From Legionella anisa (GTDB taxonomy: Bacteria > Pseudomonadota > Gammaproteobacteria > Legionellales > Legionellaceae), in the NCBI RefSeq assembly GCF_001467525.1, contig NZ_LNXS01000042.1, forward strand, positions 18,556 through 82,555: a stretch of DNA of 64,000 nt, read 5' to 3'. Both the position numbers and the translations under genes were made by a program. Below, piece after piece: positions 27,711-38,400 of the stretch (the stretch's first letter is position 1; every line of letters starts with the position of its first letter). The notes under the pieces are model-generated. The model did no database searches, was not told where the DNA came from, and saw only the letters and a program-made list of their open reading frames with translations.

Positions 27711-28984
27711 TTGAGTACTCGTTTCGCTGCAATTTTAAATGCAGAAATAATTTGTTCACAGTCTTCAGCCGCCAAATTGGATGCAATAGTCAATAAAGCA
27801 GAGCACTCATGTAACATGTCACAATGGGGTAATGTACCAAGACCGTAATGAATTTTTTGTGCGAACTCATTTCGAGGATGGCTCCAGGGAAATCCATCCG
27901 AACAAAGCGATTTTTTCTTCACAAGACTTATATTATTAAAATACCAATGCAAACCCCATTCGCGCATGGTAATGCACGCTAAGCTACCTGGTTGACCTTT
28001 TATTCCTAAGTTGCGCAACTCTTCAGTAAAATCCTGGCACTGAGTTGGATCCCGATAAATACTAATCAGAAAAGGACCTGTATCTCCTTTAGGATCAGGT
28101 ATCTTGCGAAATGCTAATCCTTTTATTTCACTTAATGCTTCGCGTATACGCCATTTTGACTGCCGCATGGACCCAGTAATTTTATCGAGTTTTCCTAATT
28201 GTGCTAAAGCAAACGCTGCTGTTAGTTCGGACATTCTGGAACCAATGCCCCATAATTGGAATTCTTCATTTAAAGTATCCAGCCGTCCCGATTCATTGCG
28301 CGGATAGCCAAGATCATGGATAGCAAAACAGCGTTGGTATAAGAACTTTTTCTTGCAAACAATCATACCTCCTTCACCACTGGTCATATTTTTATTCAGT
28401 TGAAAGCTAAAAATAGCAAGATCACCAAAGCTGCCGAGCGGTTTATCATGATAGTAGCCCCCGGCTGCTTGGGCACAATCCTCTAATAAATAGAGATTAT
28501 TTTTTTTAGCAATGGTTGCAATTTTATCAATATATCCTGAGGCACCACTCATATGAACACATAGGATCGCCTTAGAACGAGAAGTGATTTTACGTTCTAA
28601 GTCATTGGGGTCCATACAAAAAGTATTATCGATATCAACTAAAATAGGGATAGCCCCAAGTCTTACGATTGCAGAAAGACAGCTAACCCACATATAACCA
28701 GGGACTAAAACTTCATCCCCTGGCCCCACGCCAAAGGCAGCCATTCCAATATGTAACGCTGCAGTTCCAGAATTAACACCTAGAGCATATGGAACGCCAA
28801 TTTTTTTGCAAAACTCTGTTTCCAGTTTTTCAACCATATTTTGTAAATCAGGGCCATAATAACGAAATGGACTATGGGATTTGACTACCTCATCGACCAA
28901 TCGTTGCTCTTCATCATCAATCCAGTGCGCACCTGGAAACTCCCAAGGTAATCCTTCGGTACGCACTGGTTTCTCCTTACCCAT
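27707..28984 (-). CDS. DegT/DnrJ/EryC1/StrS family PLP aminotransferase
   Basis: These enzymes transaminate keto-sugars or keto-cyclitols. The 425-residue protein has the substrate-end signature FRYYGPDL, the PLP phosphate region GVNSGTAALHIGMAAFGVGPGDEV, the aspartate in LLEDCAQAAGG and the Schiff-base lysine K198 (SFQLNKNMTSGEGG). All are intact. It sits between a GMC oxidoreductase (4-bp gap) and a sugar porter (4-bp overlap). An oxidise-then-aminate pathway on a sugar or inositol-like ring is the natural reading. Similar pairs occur in aminocyclitol pathways. Acceptor and product are unknown. Confidence 0.88.
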   Translation of the reverse strand: MGKEKPVRTEGLPWEFPGAHWIDDEEQRLVDEVVKSHSPFRYYGPDLQNMVEKLETEFCKKIGVPYALGVNSGTAALHIGMAAFGVGPGDEVLVPGYMWVSCLSAIVRLGAIPILVDIDNTFCMDPNDLERKITSRSKAILCVHMSGASGYIDKIATIAKKNNLYLLEDCAQAAGGYYHDKPLGSFGDLAIFSFQLNKNMTSGEGGMIVCKKKFLYQRCFAIHDLGYPRNESGRLDTLNEEFQLWGIGSRMSELTAAFALAQLGKLDKITGSMRQSKWRIREALSEIKGLAFRKIPDPKGDTGPFLISIYRDPTQCQDFTEELRNLGIKGQPGSLACITMREWGLHWYFNNISLVKKKSLCSDGFPWSHPRNEFAQKIHYGLGTLPHCDMLHECSALLTIASNLAAEDCEQIISAFKIAAKRVLK

Positions 28985-28988
28985 GTCT

Positions 28989-30608
28989 TTATCCTCGCGT
29001 CTGAAATTCGTTAATAAGATGTGTTGCCAGTCGATCAGCTAAAGCCATAATTGTCAATGTCAAATGCTTGTCAGGTAAATGGGGAATTACCCCACCATCA
29101 CAAAGATATAAGTTATTGTGAGCAAAAGTCTTAAGATTTGCATCGACGATTGATTCTTTTTCATCGTTCCCCATGCGCGATGTGCCGGCATAATGAATAC
29201 CTGTTCCATCATTACTGAAATCCTCTGTAATGTGAGTTGATGAAGCCCTCCTTAAGACCTTTCGACCAAACTCTGCCATTTTTTTCATACGCGCCAAGGT
29301 AGTTTCTGAGCTGGTGTAATGAATATCCACTTGTGGAATCCCATAATTATCCACAGAATCTGAAGGTTTGATTCGATTTGATGCTAACAAATCCCCTTCG
29401 CAGAATAATCCCAAAGTAACAAATGAGTTAAACATTGCTTTCACGATAAATGGTTTTATCGATCGTGGAAGCCAGTTTATATCTGCAAGATAATAAGGAA
29501 CGTCAGGGGGTGCCGAAATTGAATGTCCTATGAAGCGAAAGGGTTCTCCGTGAGGCAAATTAGCTTGACCAAGCAGGATCAGTAAGTCGCCATATCCTAT
29601 GTCAGCAGGTCTTTTGTTAAACCATAATTTATAAAGTGAAGTGGCTTGGACTACTTTGGGATTATCTTGTAAATACCAACCTAATGTACCATTTTGATTG
29701 GCCAAGCCCTGTGGGAAATACGGATCATGTGAATGAAACAAAATTCGTGGGGTTTCTATAGCTCCTGCACTCAGGATAAAAAAACGAGCGCGTATTTTTT
29801 TTCGCTCTCTTGATTTTAAACAAAGATATTCCAAAGACTGAATTTGATTGTTCTTATGGTTACAAATTAAACGAATTACTTTGGCATTTAACAGCAAAGT
29901 ATAATTTGGCAAATCACGAATTAACGGTAAAAGTCGCGCAGAAAATTTATAGACAGCCCCAACGGGACAACCAAAAGTACATATTCCAGTACTGGCGCAA
30001 TGATTGGGTTTGTCCATTCTTGTCTCAATTGCTTTACGATTTGGAATGGCATGGCAATTGGGCCAACCTAAATGTTGGACTGCTTTAATGATCAAATGGT
30101 CTGCTGGTCTTAAAGGTTTAGGTGGGATATATTCTCCATCAGGTAATTCATCTAATTTTTCTTGAGTACCGCACACTCCGATCCGTCGCTCAACGGCGCT
30201 GTAATGCGGGGCGATGTCTAAATAACGAATAGGCCAGGTAGAAAAGTCGGTTTCACTAAAGCGAACGGAGACTCCATTCCATAAATTTTGCAAGCCATTT
30301 AATGCATAAATTTGAAATTGACGAAAAACCTTTTCGGATTGCTGATTGCTGGATCGAGTATGGTGATCAGCAAACAGATCATGAATGAATAACGCATCGG
30401 CAACATTAGGTGGAAAAGTGGTTTTGGGTTTAATTCCATACCATTTTTTTACGCCTGGAGGATTTTTTTCACTAAAATAATCTGCTTCAAGCTCATCACC
30501 TTGTTCAATCGAGATGACTTTAAGGCCAGCAGAAGCGAGTCTGTGTGCAAGAATCCCTCCTGCAGCACCAGTACCCACAATACAACAATCATAAAGTTCA
30601 TTATTCAA
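28989..30608 (-). CDS. GMC-family FAD-dependent oxidoreductase
   Basis: GMC enzymes oxidise alcohol groups of sugars, choline or sterols using FAD. The ADP-binding motif is VGTGAAGGILAHRLASAG (residues 10-27), with E35 (SIEQGDE) for the ribose. The second signature ILSAGAIETPRILFHS is near residue 280. The C-terminal domain holds HYAGTSRMG and later LPDKHLTLTIMALADR. A CTFGCPVGAV segment supplies extra cysteines. The 539-residue length is normal. It has no signal peptide or Tat motif, so it acts in the cytoplasm. It overlaps the upstream small gene by 4 bp. With the downstream aminotransferase it could form the keto intermediate. Confidence 0.88.
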   Translation of the reverse strand: MNNELYDCCIVGTGAAGGILAHRLASAGLKVISIEQGDELEADYFSEKNPPGVKKWYGIKPKTTFPPNVADALFIHDLFADHHTRSSNQQSEKVFRQFQIYALNGLQNLWNGVSVRFSETDFSTWPIRYLDIAPHYSAVERRIGVCGTQEKLDELPDGEYIPPKPLRPADHLIIKAVQHLGWPNCHAIPNRKAIETRMDKPNHCASTGICTFGCPVGAVYKFSARLLPLIRDLPNYTLLLNAKVIRLICNHKNNQIQSLEYLCLKSRERKKIRARFFILSAGAIETPRILFHSHDPYFPQGLANQNGTLGWYLQDNPKVVQATSLYKLWFNKRPADIGYGDLLILLGQANLPHGEPFRFIGHSISAPPDVPYYLADINWLPRSIKPFIVKAMFNSFVTLGLFCEGDLLASNRIKPSDSVDNYGIPQVDIHYTSSETTLARMKKMAEFGRKVLRRASSTHITEDFSNDGTGIHYAGTSRMGNDEKESIVDANLKTFAHNNLYLCDGGVIPHLPDKHLTLTIMALADRLATHLINEFQTRG

Positions 30609-30892
30609 TCTACGTCCCTTAGAAATTGTGGTGAAGTAAAATACAAATAATCAAAAAAACAGTTGATTATTTTCCTTTGAACCGAATTTAATTCAGACCA
30701 ATTGACTTGATGATTGGTCTGAAAATTATTTTTATTCGCGATTTCTTCAAGTGTTTGCCGCAACTGCTCATTCAGAGCAATAAAAGAAGCCAATTCAGAA
30801 ATTAGCGGAATGATTTGTGTTGCATAATAATGTTTGGTAACTAGCTGATTAAGCATTTCTACCATTATTTCACCGGTTATTGGCGTACTCAT
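30605..30892 (-). CDS. Small protein, possible partner of the GMC oxidoreductase
   Basis: A 95-residue helical protein with no leader and no family I recognise. Small accessory subunits accompany several GMC dehydrogenases (for example gluconate 2-dehydrogenase). The ATGA overlap with the GMC gene would allow coupled synthesis, so a subunit or chaperone role is plausible. It is the first gene of the operon and starts 66 bp from the -10-like element shared with the divergent transporter. Confidence 0.55.
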   Translation of the reverse strand: MSTPITGEIMVEMLNQLVTKHYYATQIIPLISELASFIALNEQLRQTLEEIANKNNFQTNHQVNWSELNSVQRKIINCFFDYLYFTSPQFLRDVD

Positions 30893-30915
30893 TGCTTATT
30901 CATTGATAATTACTT

Positions 30916-30935
30916 TAAAATTAGTATAGTATAAT
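30916..30935. promoter_or_regulatory. Divergent promoter region between two sugar-related transcription units
   Basis: A TATAAT at 30930-30935 reads toward the rightward transporter. The same TA-rich stretch offers TATACT on the minus strand for the leftward operon. The two genes are about 65-107 bp apart, so one regulator could control both. No clear operator palindrome was found. Confidence 0.4.
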
Positions 30936-30999
30936 TTAATTACTAATCGATCGAATAATGATCTTTTACTGTGGATTTAACTCAAAAAGGATGACTATT

Positions 31000-32364
31000 A
31001 TGGCTTGGTTAGTTGCAATAATTGGCTCATTAGCTGGTTTTTTATTTGGCTATGACGAAGGTATCATTGCTGGTTCTCTTGAACTCTTAAAACACTATTT
31101 CCATATGTCTAATACTGGAGTAGGAGTAATGACTTCTGCTCTCCCATTTGGTGCCTTATTTGGTTCCATGCTGATTGGTTCCCTATTAGCCTCGCGGTTG
31201 GTAAAACATGTGGGACGTAAACTTTGTCTCATTTTTTCTGGAACCTTATTCTTGTTGGGTGCTTTGGGGGCCACTTTTGCATTTTATGAGTGGGTTTTGG
31301 TGTCTGCGCGTTTTATTCTTGGATTGGCAATTGGGGTAGCTGCAGTGACTACGCCTCTATATTTGGCTGAAACAGCACCAACTCATTTAAGAGGAGCAAT
31401 GGTTGCGTTATATCAATTAGCAATTACTATAGGCATCGTATGTTCTTACACAGTAAATTACCTGTTAATTGATTATGGCTCATGGAGAGAAATGTTTGCC
31501 TCCAGCTGTATTCCTGCATTAATGCTGATTATTGGTATCCTATTTATGCCGGAGTCACCGCGCTGGCTTCTTTATGAAGGCCGACGTGAGGAAGCAAAAA
31601 AATCATTGGATCAATTACGCAAGGGTATTGGCGTAGAAGAGGAACTCAATGAAATTCAAATCGCCATATCCCAAGAACCGCTACAAAAAAACTGGCGGTT
31701 ATTATTTAAAAATCCCCTGTTACCTGCATTATCTTTAGGCGTCATTCTTTTTTGTTTGCAACAGTTAAGCGGCATTAATGTAATTATTTACTATGCACCT
31801 GCTCTTTTCAAAAATCTGGGTTTTTCGTCAGCACATGGACAAATTTTAGCAACGATGGGTATTGGCCTTGTCAATATGTTGGTTACTATTCTGGCTGTAA
31901 TGTATGTGGATAAAATTGGAAGAAGGAATTTGTTGTTATTCGGTTTTGCAGGGACAAGTATCAGCTTGACAGCGATCGGAATTTTTTCTTATTTTCATGT
32001 GGGTTGGCTCGCTTATTTATCGTTGCTCTTTCTTACTCTTTATATTTTCTCATTTGCGATTAGTTTAGGTCCTATTCCCTATATTGCAATGGCAGAAATT
32101 TTTCCTTTATATGCGCGTGGCGCAGGTATGGGCCTGTCGTCTATTAGTAACTGGGGATTTAATGGGATTGTTGTTTTTACTTTTCCTCTCTTATTTTATA
32201 CTGTTGGCATTGAATATACTTTTTTGATTTATGCAGTCATTTGTTTTATCGGGTTTATTTATACATATCTTTATATGCCAGAAACTAAAGGTTTGAGTCT
32301 TGAGCATATTGAAGAATATATTGTCAGCGGTAAATCACTAAGGTTTCTAGGGAGAAAAAAGTGA
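31000..32364 (+). CDS. MFS sugar porter family transporter
   Basis: A second 12-helix sugar porter. Markers include LAGFLFGYDEGIIAG (helix 1), SARFILGLAIGVAAVTTPLYLAE, PESPRWLLYEGRREEA, FCLQQLSGINVIIYYAPALF, DKIGRRNLL and PETKGLSLE. The frame is open from 30958, but the ATG at 31000 has AAGGA at a suitable distance; starts at 30991 or 30958 would add up to 14 residues. The C-terminal wording (EEYIVSGKSLRFLG) resembles the inositol transporter at 47868, so the two are probably paralogues. It is divergent from the GMC/DegT operon and likely imports its substrate or a related polyol. Confidence 0.88.
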   Translation: MAWLVAIIGSLAGFLFGYDEGIIAGSLELLKHYFHMSNTGVGVMTSALPFGALFGSMLIGSLLASRLVKHVGRKLCLIFSGTLFLLGALGATFAFYEWVLVSARFILGLAIGVAAVTTPLYLAETAPTHLRGAMVALYQLAITIGIVCSYTVNYLLIDYGSWREMFASSCIPALMLIIGILFMPESPRWLLYEGRREEAKKSLDQLRKGIGVEEELNEIQIAISQEPLQKNWRLLFKNPLLPALSLGVILFCLQQLSGINVIIYYAPALFKNLGFSSAHGQILATMGIGLVNMLVTILAVMYVDKIGRRNLLLFGFAGTSISLTAIGIFSYFHVGWLAYLSLLFLTLYIFSFAISLGPIPYIAMAEIFPLYARGAGMGLSSISNWGFNGIVVFTFPLLFYTVGIEYTFLIYAVICFIGFIYTYLYMPETKGLSLEHIEEYIVSGKSLRFLGRKK

Positions 32365-32405
32365 TATATCTCGAATTCATCGTATAGTTCTCGAAATTTG
32401 CTCTC

Positions 32406-32446
32406 AACATAGGGAGTTAATGCCGATGCTCTTTCAACCCTATGTT
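32406..32446. terminator. Bidirectional terminator hairpin
   Basis: A 9-bp stem (AACATAGGG with CCCTATGTT) lies between two convergent genes and is followed on the plus strand by CTTTTATTT. The 23-nt loop is long, so strength is uncertain. Confidence 0.5.
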
Positions 32447-32449
32447 CTT

Positions 32450-33166
32450 TTATTTAGGGACAAAATAGTTCATTTTAGCTATTTGCTGTGGCATATTGAC
32501 TCGAAGGCCAATTAAGACAGTATTTACATTCGGCTTATAATTTCCTCGTAAAGTATCCCCGGATAAGGGTTCAATTTGAGTTCGTTCCATGCTGTTGTAT
32601 TGAGTGAATTGATAGGTTAAAAGCAGATCCAGGTTATTGTTGAGTTTGGTAATTGCTCCTGCCTTTAATCCGCCGCCGGTTAGCCATTGCTTGAAATTCG
32701 CGCTCACTCCCACATTACCTGCGGTATTGTCCGTTTTAACTGCAAAACGGCTCCATGAAATCCCTGGTCCTGCAAAGAAACGAACCGTCTCGTTGTATTG
32801 ATATGCTGGCAGTAAAAAAAGAGCGAAGCCATATTCTAACTTCTCTTTTGCATCAACATCTTCATTGAAAAACCATTCATTGATTTTATAGTGTGACGTT
32901 CCAGTGAATAAATCCGCGTCCCCTTCTAGGGCAGTAGAAAATTTTGCGTTAAAGAGATATTCATATCCTGCGAGCAATTGCCCGTGAAAATTGGTATATG
33001 CGTTGTTAAAACTGGAAGATGTGGGTATCGCCTCCTCAAGAGGATAGCGGAGGTCTTTATGTATAGTGACTGTATTAATACCTAAATTAATACCTGAATA
33101 AATGCCAGTATAGGCATTGCATGACAGCATCCACGCGATAATTGTTGAGATGTAATGTTTATTCAT
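32450..33166 (-). CDS. Outer-membrane beta-barrel protein
   Basis: A 238-residue protein with a short leader (YISTIIAWMLSCNAYTGIYSG). Alternating strands typical of porin-like or OmpA-like barrels follow: GINLGINTVTIHKDL, FHGQLLAGYEYLF, YGFALFLLPAYQY, RFFAGPGISWSRFAV. It ends with the strand NTVLIGLRVNM and a hydrophilic extension (PQQIAKMNYFVPK), so the terminal aromatic signal for barrel assembly is atypical. It lies 12 bp downstream of the metalloprotease gene on the same strand and is probably co-transcribed with it. Confidence 0.7.
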   Translation of the reverse strand: MNKHYISTIIAWMLSCNAYTGIYSGINLGINTVTIHKDLRYPLEEAIPTSSSFNNAYTNFHGQLLAGYEYLFNAKFSTALEGDADLFTGTSHYKINEWFFNEDVDAKEKLEYGFALFLLPAYQYNETVRFFAGPGISWSRFAVKTDNTAGNVGVSANFKQWLTGGGLKAGAITKLNNNLDLLLTYQFTQYNSMERTQIEPLSGDTLRGNYKPNVNTVLIGLRVNMPQQIAKMNYFVPK

Positions 33167-33178
33167 ATTCAGCCTTGT

Positions 33179-35386
33179 CTATAAAATACTGGGAATAGTA
33201 ATTGGGTTTGAGGTTATACTGACCTTATTTCTATCAGTTGCCGTAATTGTGACATGAGATACTCTTTTCGGTGTGTGGATGTTTTTTATGACGAAACGCT
33301 GGTTTTGGCCATCCAATGTCACAGTTGCCCCAGGTAAGCCATTTACTGTATAGACGTCACCGGATAGTGGGGCACAACCCGCATAGAAGACATATGCTTC
33401 ATCGGTATTCATTGGATTGCGTTCGGCTGTCGTCAATACAGGCGCTCTAGGCGGGACTGCAATGATTGAGAAATTATTTTTTGAAATATTAAAAAAGGAT
33501 CCATTATTTGCCTGTACAATAATCCGCGCTGTATTGGTGTTCAGATTAGGGACACAAATTTGCCCGTATCCATTATTTGGCGTATTTAATAAGAGAGGAT
33601 AGGGAAATGTTTTTCCTCCATCAAGAGACAAAAAGATGCTTACATAAAAGGCATTAATGGGATTCAAATTAGTATTAGCTACATCCCAGGTGATTGCTTG
33701 TGGTGATAGGCCTGTCCAAATGGTACCTGGACTCGTTGGGGATGTCACTATAAAAGGGCCAGCACTACTTATCGTGGTTACTGCAGTATCGGTGTATGCA
33801 TTACAAGAGCCACCAGGAGTATTTCTCCGTACGGAAACTCTGAAGTTCATGATACGAGAAACTGAAGGTAACACTTCCCAGGTAAAAGGGCCTCCATTAC
33901 TCAGTGCATTGAGATTAGGGAAGAAGCGTGTACCTACAGTTTGAGGCGAAAAACTTCTAAAATTTGGACCGCCAGTTGCGGTACTCACTGGCGGTTGGCG
34001 AGAGACCTCATTGTTCATCTGCTCCCAGCTATAAGTTAATATGCCACCCCCAGTTTTCGTTGCTGATGCAATCAAGGCAAAAGGAGTTTGTGCAGGAATA
34101 AATCCCCCATTGACGAAATTAATTACAGGAGCACTGACAATCGGTGTGGTTACAGGACAGGTATGCGAAGGGCTGGAGACAAAATTTCCCATTTCCTGTA
34201 GGCTAATCCCGTTAAAATAAGCATCCGAATTCATTTGAACATTAGGGGGGCAAATCCCTGCGTAGCTCATAATCGTGCTACCGCTTCCAGGTTCTACAGC
34301 TGTTGGGCCATTCCGCTGACAGTTATTGTTTTGTACGTGATTTGCTCCAAATTGATGACCTATTTCGTGAGCAACATAGTCAATATCGAAAGGATCTCCT
34401 ATAGGATTTGTTCGACCAGTAACTCCACTGGCTTTAATCTGATTATTACAAACGCTGGCTAATGCTGCAAGACCGCTTCCAGCGGAATCAACAACATGGC
34501 CAATATCATAATTAAGCGGACCAATAACTTGGTTAACATTCTCTTGATTCTCATCAATCATACTTTCGGGATCGCCGTGTGTATAAGGTTGATTATTAGG
34601 ATCGGTATAGATAATGAGATAGTTATTGGCAATAATTTGCATGGTTATGGCCATATCGATTTCATAAACGCCGTTTACCCTGTTTATTGTGGTTGCTTGG
34701 GCGCCCAATGCCGCGCCTACTGTCCCGCCAAAGTATTGTGTGTATTGAGCTGTTGCTGCCATAGCTAAACGGTATTTTTTGAGTTGGCACGGATTAAAAG
34801 AAGCAAAATGCTTTGAGCGAACAGGCGAGGTTGCAAATGGACTTTGACTGTGTACCCCACATTTTAAGCGTTTTGAAGTAATGAAATCTTTTTTATTATA
34901 AATAATATAATATTGAGTATTCCCTTTTTTTAAAGGATCAATAAAAACAGGGTCTTTTCCTGGTCTGAAAATCATTGCATGGAACCCTTGGGGGGTGAGG
35001 TCCATTTTGACAAGTTCGCCGGGTTCAGTAACTCCATAAGCATCATAGGTTTTAATTTGGGGGAATTTTGCGCTGAGTTCCGGATGCAGCGTACTATTTT
35101 CCTCAACCTGATACAGCTTCGTCGTTTTATCTGGCAGAGGAAGCTCAATTTGTAGTGCTTCCCCTGATTTTAATTCATCTCGATGGGGAACATTCTCCAA
35201 CTCAGCATAGAGTTGACTCAGGTCAATCTCAACAAGGCGAAAATGACTTGCCTGTATGTTATTTTTTATTGTAGAAGAAATTTCCGATGGATCCACATCT
35301 TTAAAAAAATTCTGGATCACTCTATCTTGGGCAGAAGCAATAGACCAAAATAGGATGAGTGATAGAGTAAAAAGCGTCCTTGTCAT
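33179..35386 (-). CDS. Secreted metzincin metalloprotease (reprolysin/M12B-like)
   Basis: A 735-residue exported zinc protease. A signal peptide (LFTLSLILFWSIASAQ) is followed by a propeptide of about 160 residues ending near RLKCGVHS. There C176 in a KCGV context resembles the cysteine switch of ADAM/MMP zymogens. The zinc site is H340-E-x-x-H344-x-x-G-x-x-H350 (HEIGHQFGANH), and the Met-turn reads TIMSYAGIC. After the catalytic part, beta-sandwich domains (FNGG/FIPAQTPFALIASATKTGGG; PGTIWTGLSPQAITWDV; YTVNGLPGATVTLDG) fill the C-terminal 320 residues. Similar proteins are common in Bacteroidetes. In Legionella it would be a type II secretion candidate, though this is not shown. Confidence 0.87.
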   Translation of the reverse strand: MTRTLFTLSLILFWSIASAQDRVIQNFFKDVDPSEISSTIKNNIQASHFRLVEIDLSQLYAELENVPHRDELKSGEALQIELPLPDKTTKLYQVEENSTLHPELSAKFPQIKTYDAYGVTEPGELVKMDLTPQGFHAMIFRPGKDPVFIDPLKKGNTQYYIIYNKKDFITSKRLKCGVHSQSPFATSPVRSKHFASFNPCQLKKYRLAMAATAQYTQYFGGTVGAALGAQATTINRVNGVYEIDMAITMQIIANNYLIIYTDPNNQPYTHGDPESMIDENQENVNQVIGPLNYDIGHVVDSAGSGLAALASVCNNQIKASGVTGRTNPIGDPFDIDYVAHEIGHQFGANHVQNNNCQRNGPTAVEPGSGSTIMSYAGICPPNVQMNSDAYFNGISLQEMGNFVSSPSHTCPVTTPIVSAPVINFVNGGFIPAQTPFALIASATKTGGGILTYSWEQMNNEVSRQPPVSTATGGPNFRSFSPQTVGTRFFPNLNALSNGGPFTWEVLPSVSRIMNFRVSVRRNTPGGSCNAYTDTAVTTISSAGPFIVTSPTSPGTIWTGLSPQAITWDVANTNLNPINAFYVSIFLSLDGGKTFPYPLLLNTPNNGYGQICVPNLNTNTARIIVQANNGSFFNISKNNFSIIAVPPRAPVLTTAERNPMNTDEAYVFYAGCAPLSGDVYTVNGLPGATVTLDGQNQRFVIKNIHTPKRVSHVTITATDRNKVSITSNPITIPSIL

Positions 35387-35487
35387 TGTATTTTATCTCT
35401 AATGAAGAAGAGAAAGAATTTATCATTAGAATAAAAGGAATTCAATTTGAAAAAAGAGTTTTTGGCTTTTGGGCAAAGAAGGACATT

Positions 35488-38400
35488 CTACATATTTTTT
35501 TTCAATTGCATGTTTTTTAAAAGGGTTTCACATGCCTCAACAGTTAATGGATGAGAATAATAATATCCTTGGATGCAATCAATACCTTGTTTGTGTAAGA
35601 ACTGAAGCTGCAATTCATTTTCAACGCCTTCGGCCACAACATTAATATTTAATTTATGAGCAATTGTGGCAATTGCTTTAATAATCGTTTGATCTAAATA
35701 ATCCTTATGGCAATTATTAATAAAGGCTTTATCTATTTTTATTTTCTTAATCGGTAGGTTTTTTAAGTAAGACAAACTCGAATAGCCCGTTCCAAAATCA
35801 TCAATTACTAAATGAATACCCATTCCTTTTAATGCGTCAATTTCTTTATACAGCTTATCATTGTACTCAATGAAAACGGATTCCGTAATTTCCAATTCAA
35901 TACATGATCCATCCAGTTGATCTTCAGCTAAAGCATCGGCAACGATTTTGCTCAGTGAATGTTGAATGAATTGTATTGTTGATATGTTGATTGCAATGGG
36001 GCCTGGTAGTATTTTTTGATCGCACCATATTTTTGCTTGATGACAGGTGTTTTTAATAATCCATTCGCTAACAGGAATCATTAATGAGCTTTTTTCTAAA
36101 CTATGAATGAATTTTGATGCTTCTATGATTCCTTTTTCAGGGTGATTCCAACGCAATAAAGATTCAAGCCCTATGATATGTCCATCTGTGGTGTAAAACG
36201 GTTGATACATTAAGAAGAACTCTTGTTTATCATAAGCTTGTTGTAACTCTTTACCCAGGCCATGAGTTTGCTGATATTCTTCATACAACTCTGTTGAATA
36301 ATAATGAAATTGATTCCTACCCTTTTCTTTCGCTTGATAAAGAGCGGTATCCGCTAACTTAAGAAGCGTTTTAATATCTTGGCCATCCTCAGGGAAAATA
36401 CTGATTCCCATACTGGATGCAATTCGAATTAAATGTCCGTCAATTGGAACAGGTTTCGAAATTTCACTTAATAATTTTTTTACTATCATAGTGATTTGAT
36501 TTTTGGAGTTGATATTGGACAGTATGATTGTAAATTCGTCTCCGCCCAGGCGCGTGGCAAAATCACATTCACGCAAACATGAATTAATCGTTTTGGCAAT
36601 ATGAATCAATAACTTATCTCCATTATCATGCCCCAAGGTATCGTTTATTACTTTAAAATAATCGATATCTAGGAATAATAATGCAACTTTCTCATTAAAA
36701 TGCGTTATTTGTTTGGTCATTTGTTGAAAAAATTCATACAGCATATTTCGATTGGCCAATCCGGTTAAAGGATCGTGAGTTGCTTGATAATAGAGTTTCG
36801 CATTTTCAAGCGAAATCATTGCTTGGGAGGCAAGTAATTGAAGACTGTCCAAATGGTTTGGTGTAAATGTATGACTTGTACTGTTATTCTCTAAATACAA
36901 CACTCGGCACAAATTTCCTTTGTAAAACAGAGGCATCATTAAAAGCGAACGTGGATTTTCTCCCTGAACGTATTCGTCTTGAAAAGTTAATTCTGACTGA
37001 ATGGCATCATTTAAAATAATCGGTTTTTGTGTTCGCTGAACATAATTTAAAATGGAAACCGGATATTTGATTTCTCTCTCTGTATCTTCAGAGTCACTAA
37101 GATAAATACTCTGCTGCTCTAAATCGCCTTCAGCTTCGACAACCCATTTCTCACTGTTTTTAGTTAAAATAATACTTCGCTGTGCTCCGGCATGTTCTAA
37201 TACAATAACTAAAAGATTCTGCAGTAATTTATCTAAACGAATTTCACTGGAGATAAGTTGAGTAAATTTTAAAATGGTCAACATATCAATTGTCTGATTT
37301 TTTGCTTTAGCTTGCGTTGTTGGGAGCATATGCGTAGAAGTGGAAAGGTCTGATGTCGCTGGAAGACTCATTGGCTCCAACAGCTTCACTTTGGTATTTG
37401 CTCCCCAATCTTTAAAATAACAATGTGCATTATGAAAATAAATTTTTGCGATTTGGTTTAAGTTAAGCTCAAGGCAATAATATGCAGCGCGTTCATTTGC
37501 AATGGCGGCTATTAAAATGAGTCCTCCTACCGATGCTGTTTCTATCGCTTGCTCATAAAGTGCAAGAGCTTTTTCATGCCGCCTGTCCAAACGTGAGAAT
37601 TCAGCCTCAAGAAGTATGAAATAGGATTTAAAGTTTTCCGGACACCAATGAGTATATTTTTTAATAAAAAGATCCAGTTGTTTTAATTTTTTTAAAGCAA
37701 GCCGGTACGTAGATTTGGATAAATAAGGCAATTGGCAAAATAGGGATAAAGCATAGAAAAACTTACCATCTAAATGACTTATCAAACCTTTATCGTATTC
37801 AGAATGACGCTCATGATTTGTTCCTGCTTTAATTGCCTCAGAAAAATTTCCAAGCAGGAAATGTAATAAGGTCAAAGAGCTATAGAAAAAGCTTAATTCG
37901 GTTTTATTTCTTCCTTTAATAATATTTTCTTCGAATAAGGATATTTGTTTAATCTTTGTGGAGCCTGGCTTTTCCAAACATTGGCATAAATAATCCCAAA
38001 ATTTTGCTACTTCAATAAAATCAGAAATTTTAACGCGTGACATAAAAGCCAGTGCAGACTGCACGTTCTTTTTAACCTCATCAAGTTTTTTTCCTGCTGA
38101 AAGCGAATGAAGAACCAAAAGTAAGTTACTGTAATTACTGTATACTAAATCTCCAACCTCACAACACAGTCTAAATGCTTTAGTAATTGTGTTATTACAA
38201 AGATGCATTGACCTTTGATAAGGTTCAATAAAAGAGCCTAATACAAATTGGTTTTTTCCTTCGAAATTTGATGCTCCGTATTTTTGTTTTAGGTTGTTAT
38301 AAAGTGTTACAAAGGAAAGTGCTTCATGATAAAGATTTAATGAGTGCATTATTATAAATGCATAAACCGGGATGGACATTGAGGTACTTTCGGTATAACC

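Noticed and set aside
26346..32364. Reading the GMC/DegT cluster as a known antibiotic-type aminocyclitol gene cluster
   Set aside because: No inosose synthase or glycosyltransferase genes are present, so only a general oxidise-and-aminate role is proposed.
33417..34768. Several plus-strand frames of 60-95 codons inside the metalloprotease gene
   Set aside because: They are antisense to a well-supported gene and have no domain or ribosome binding site.
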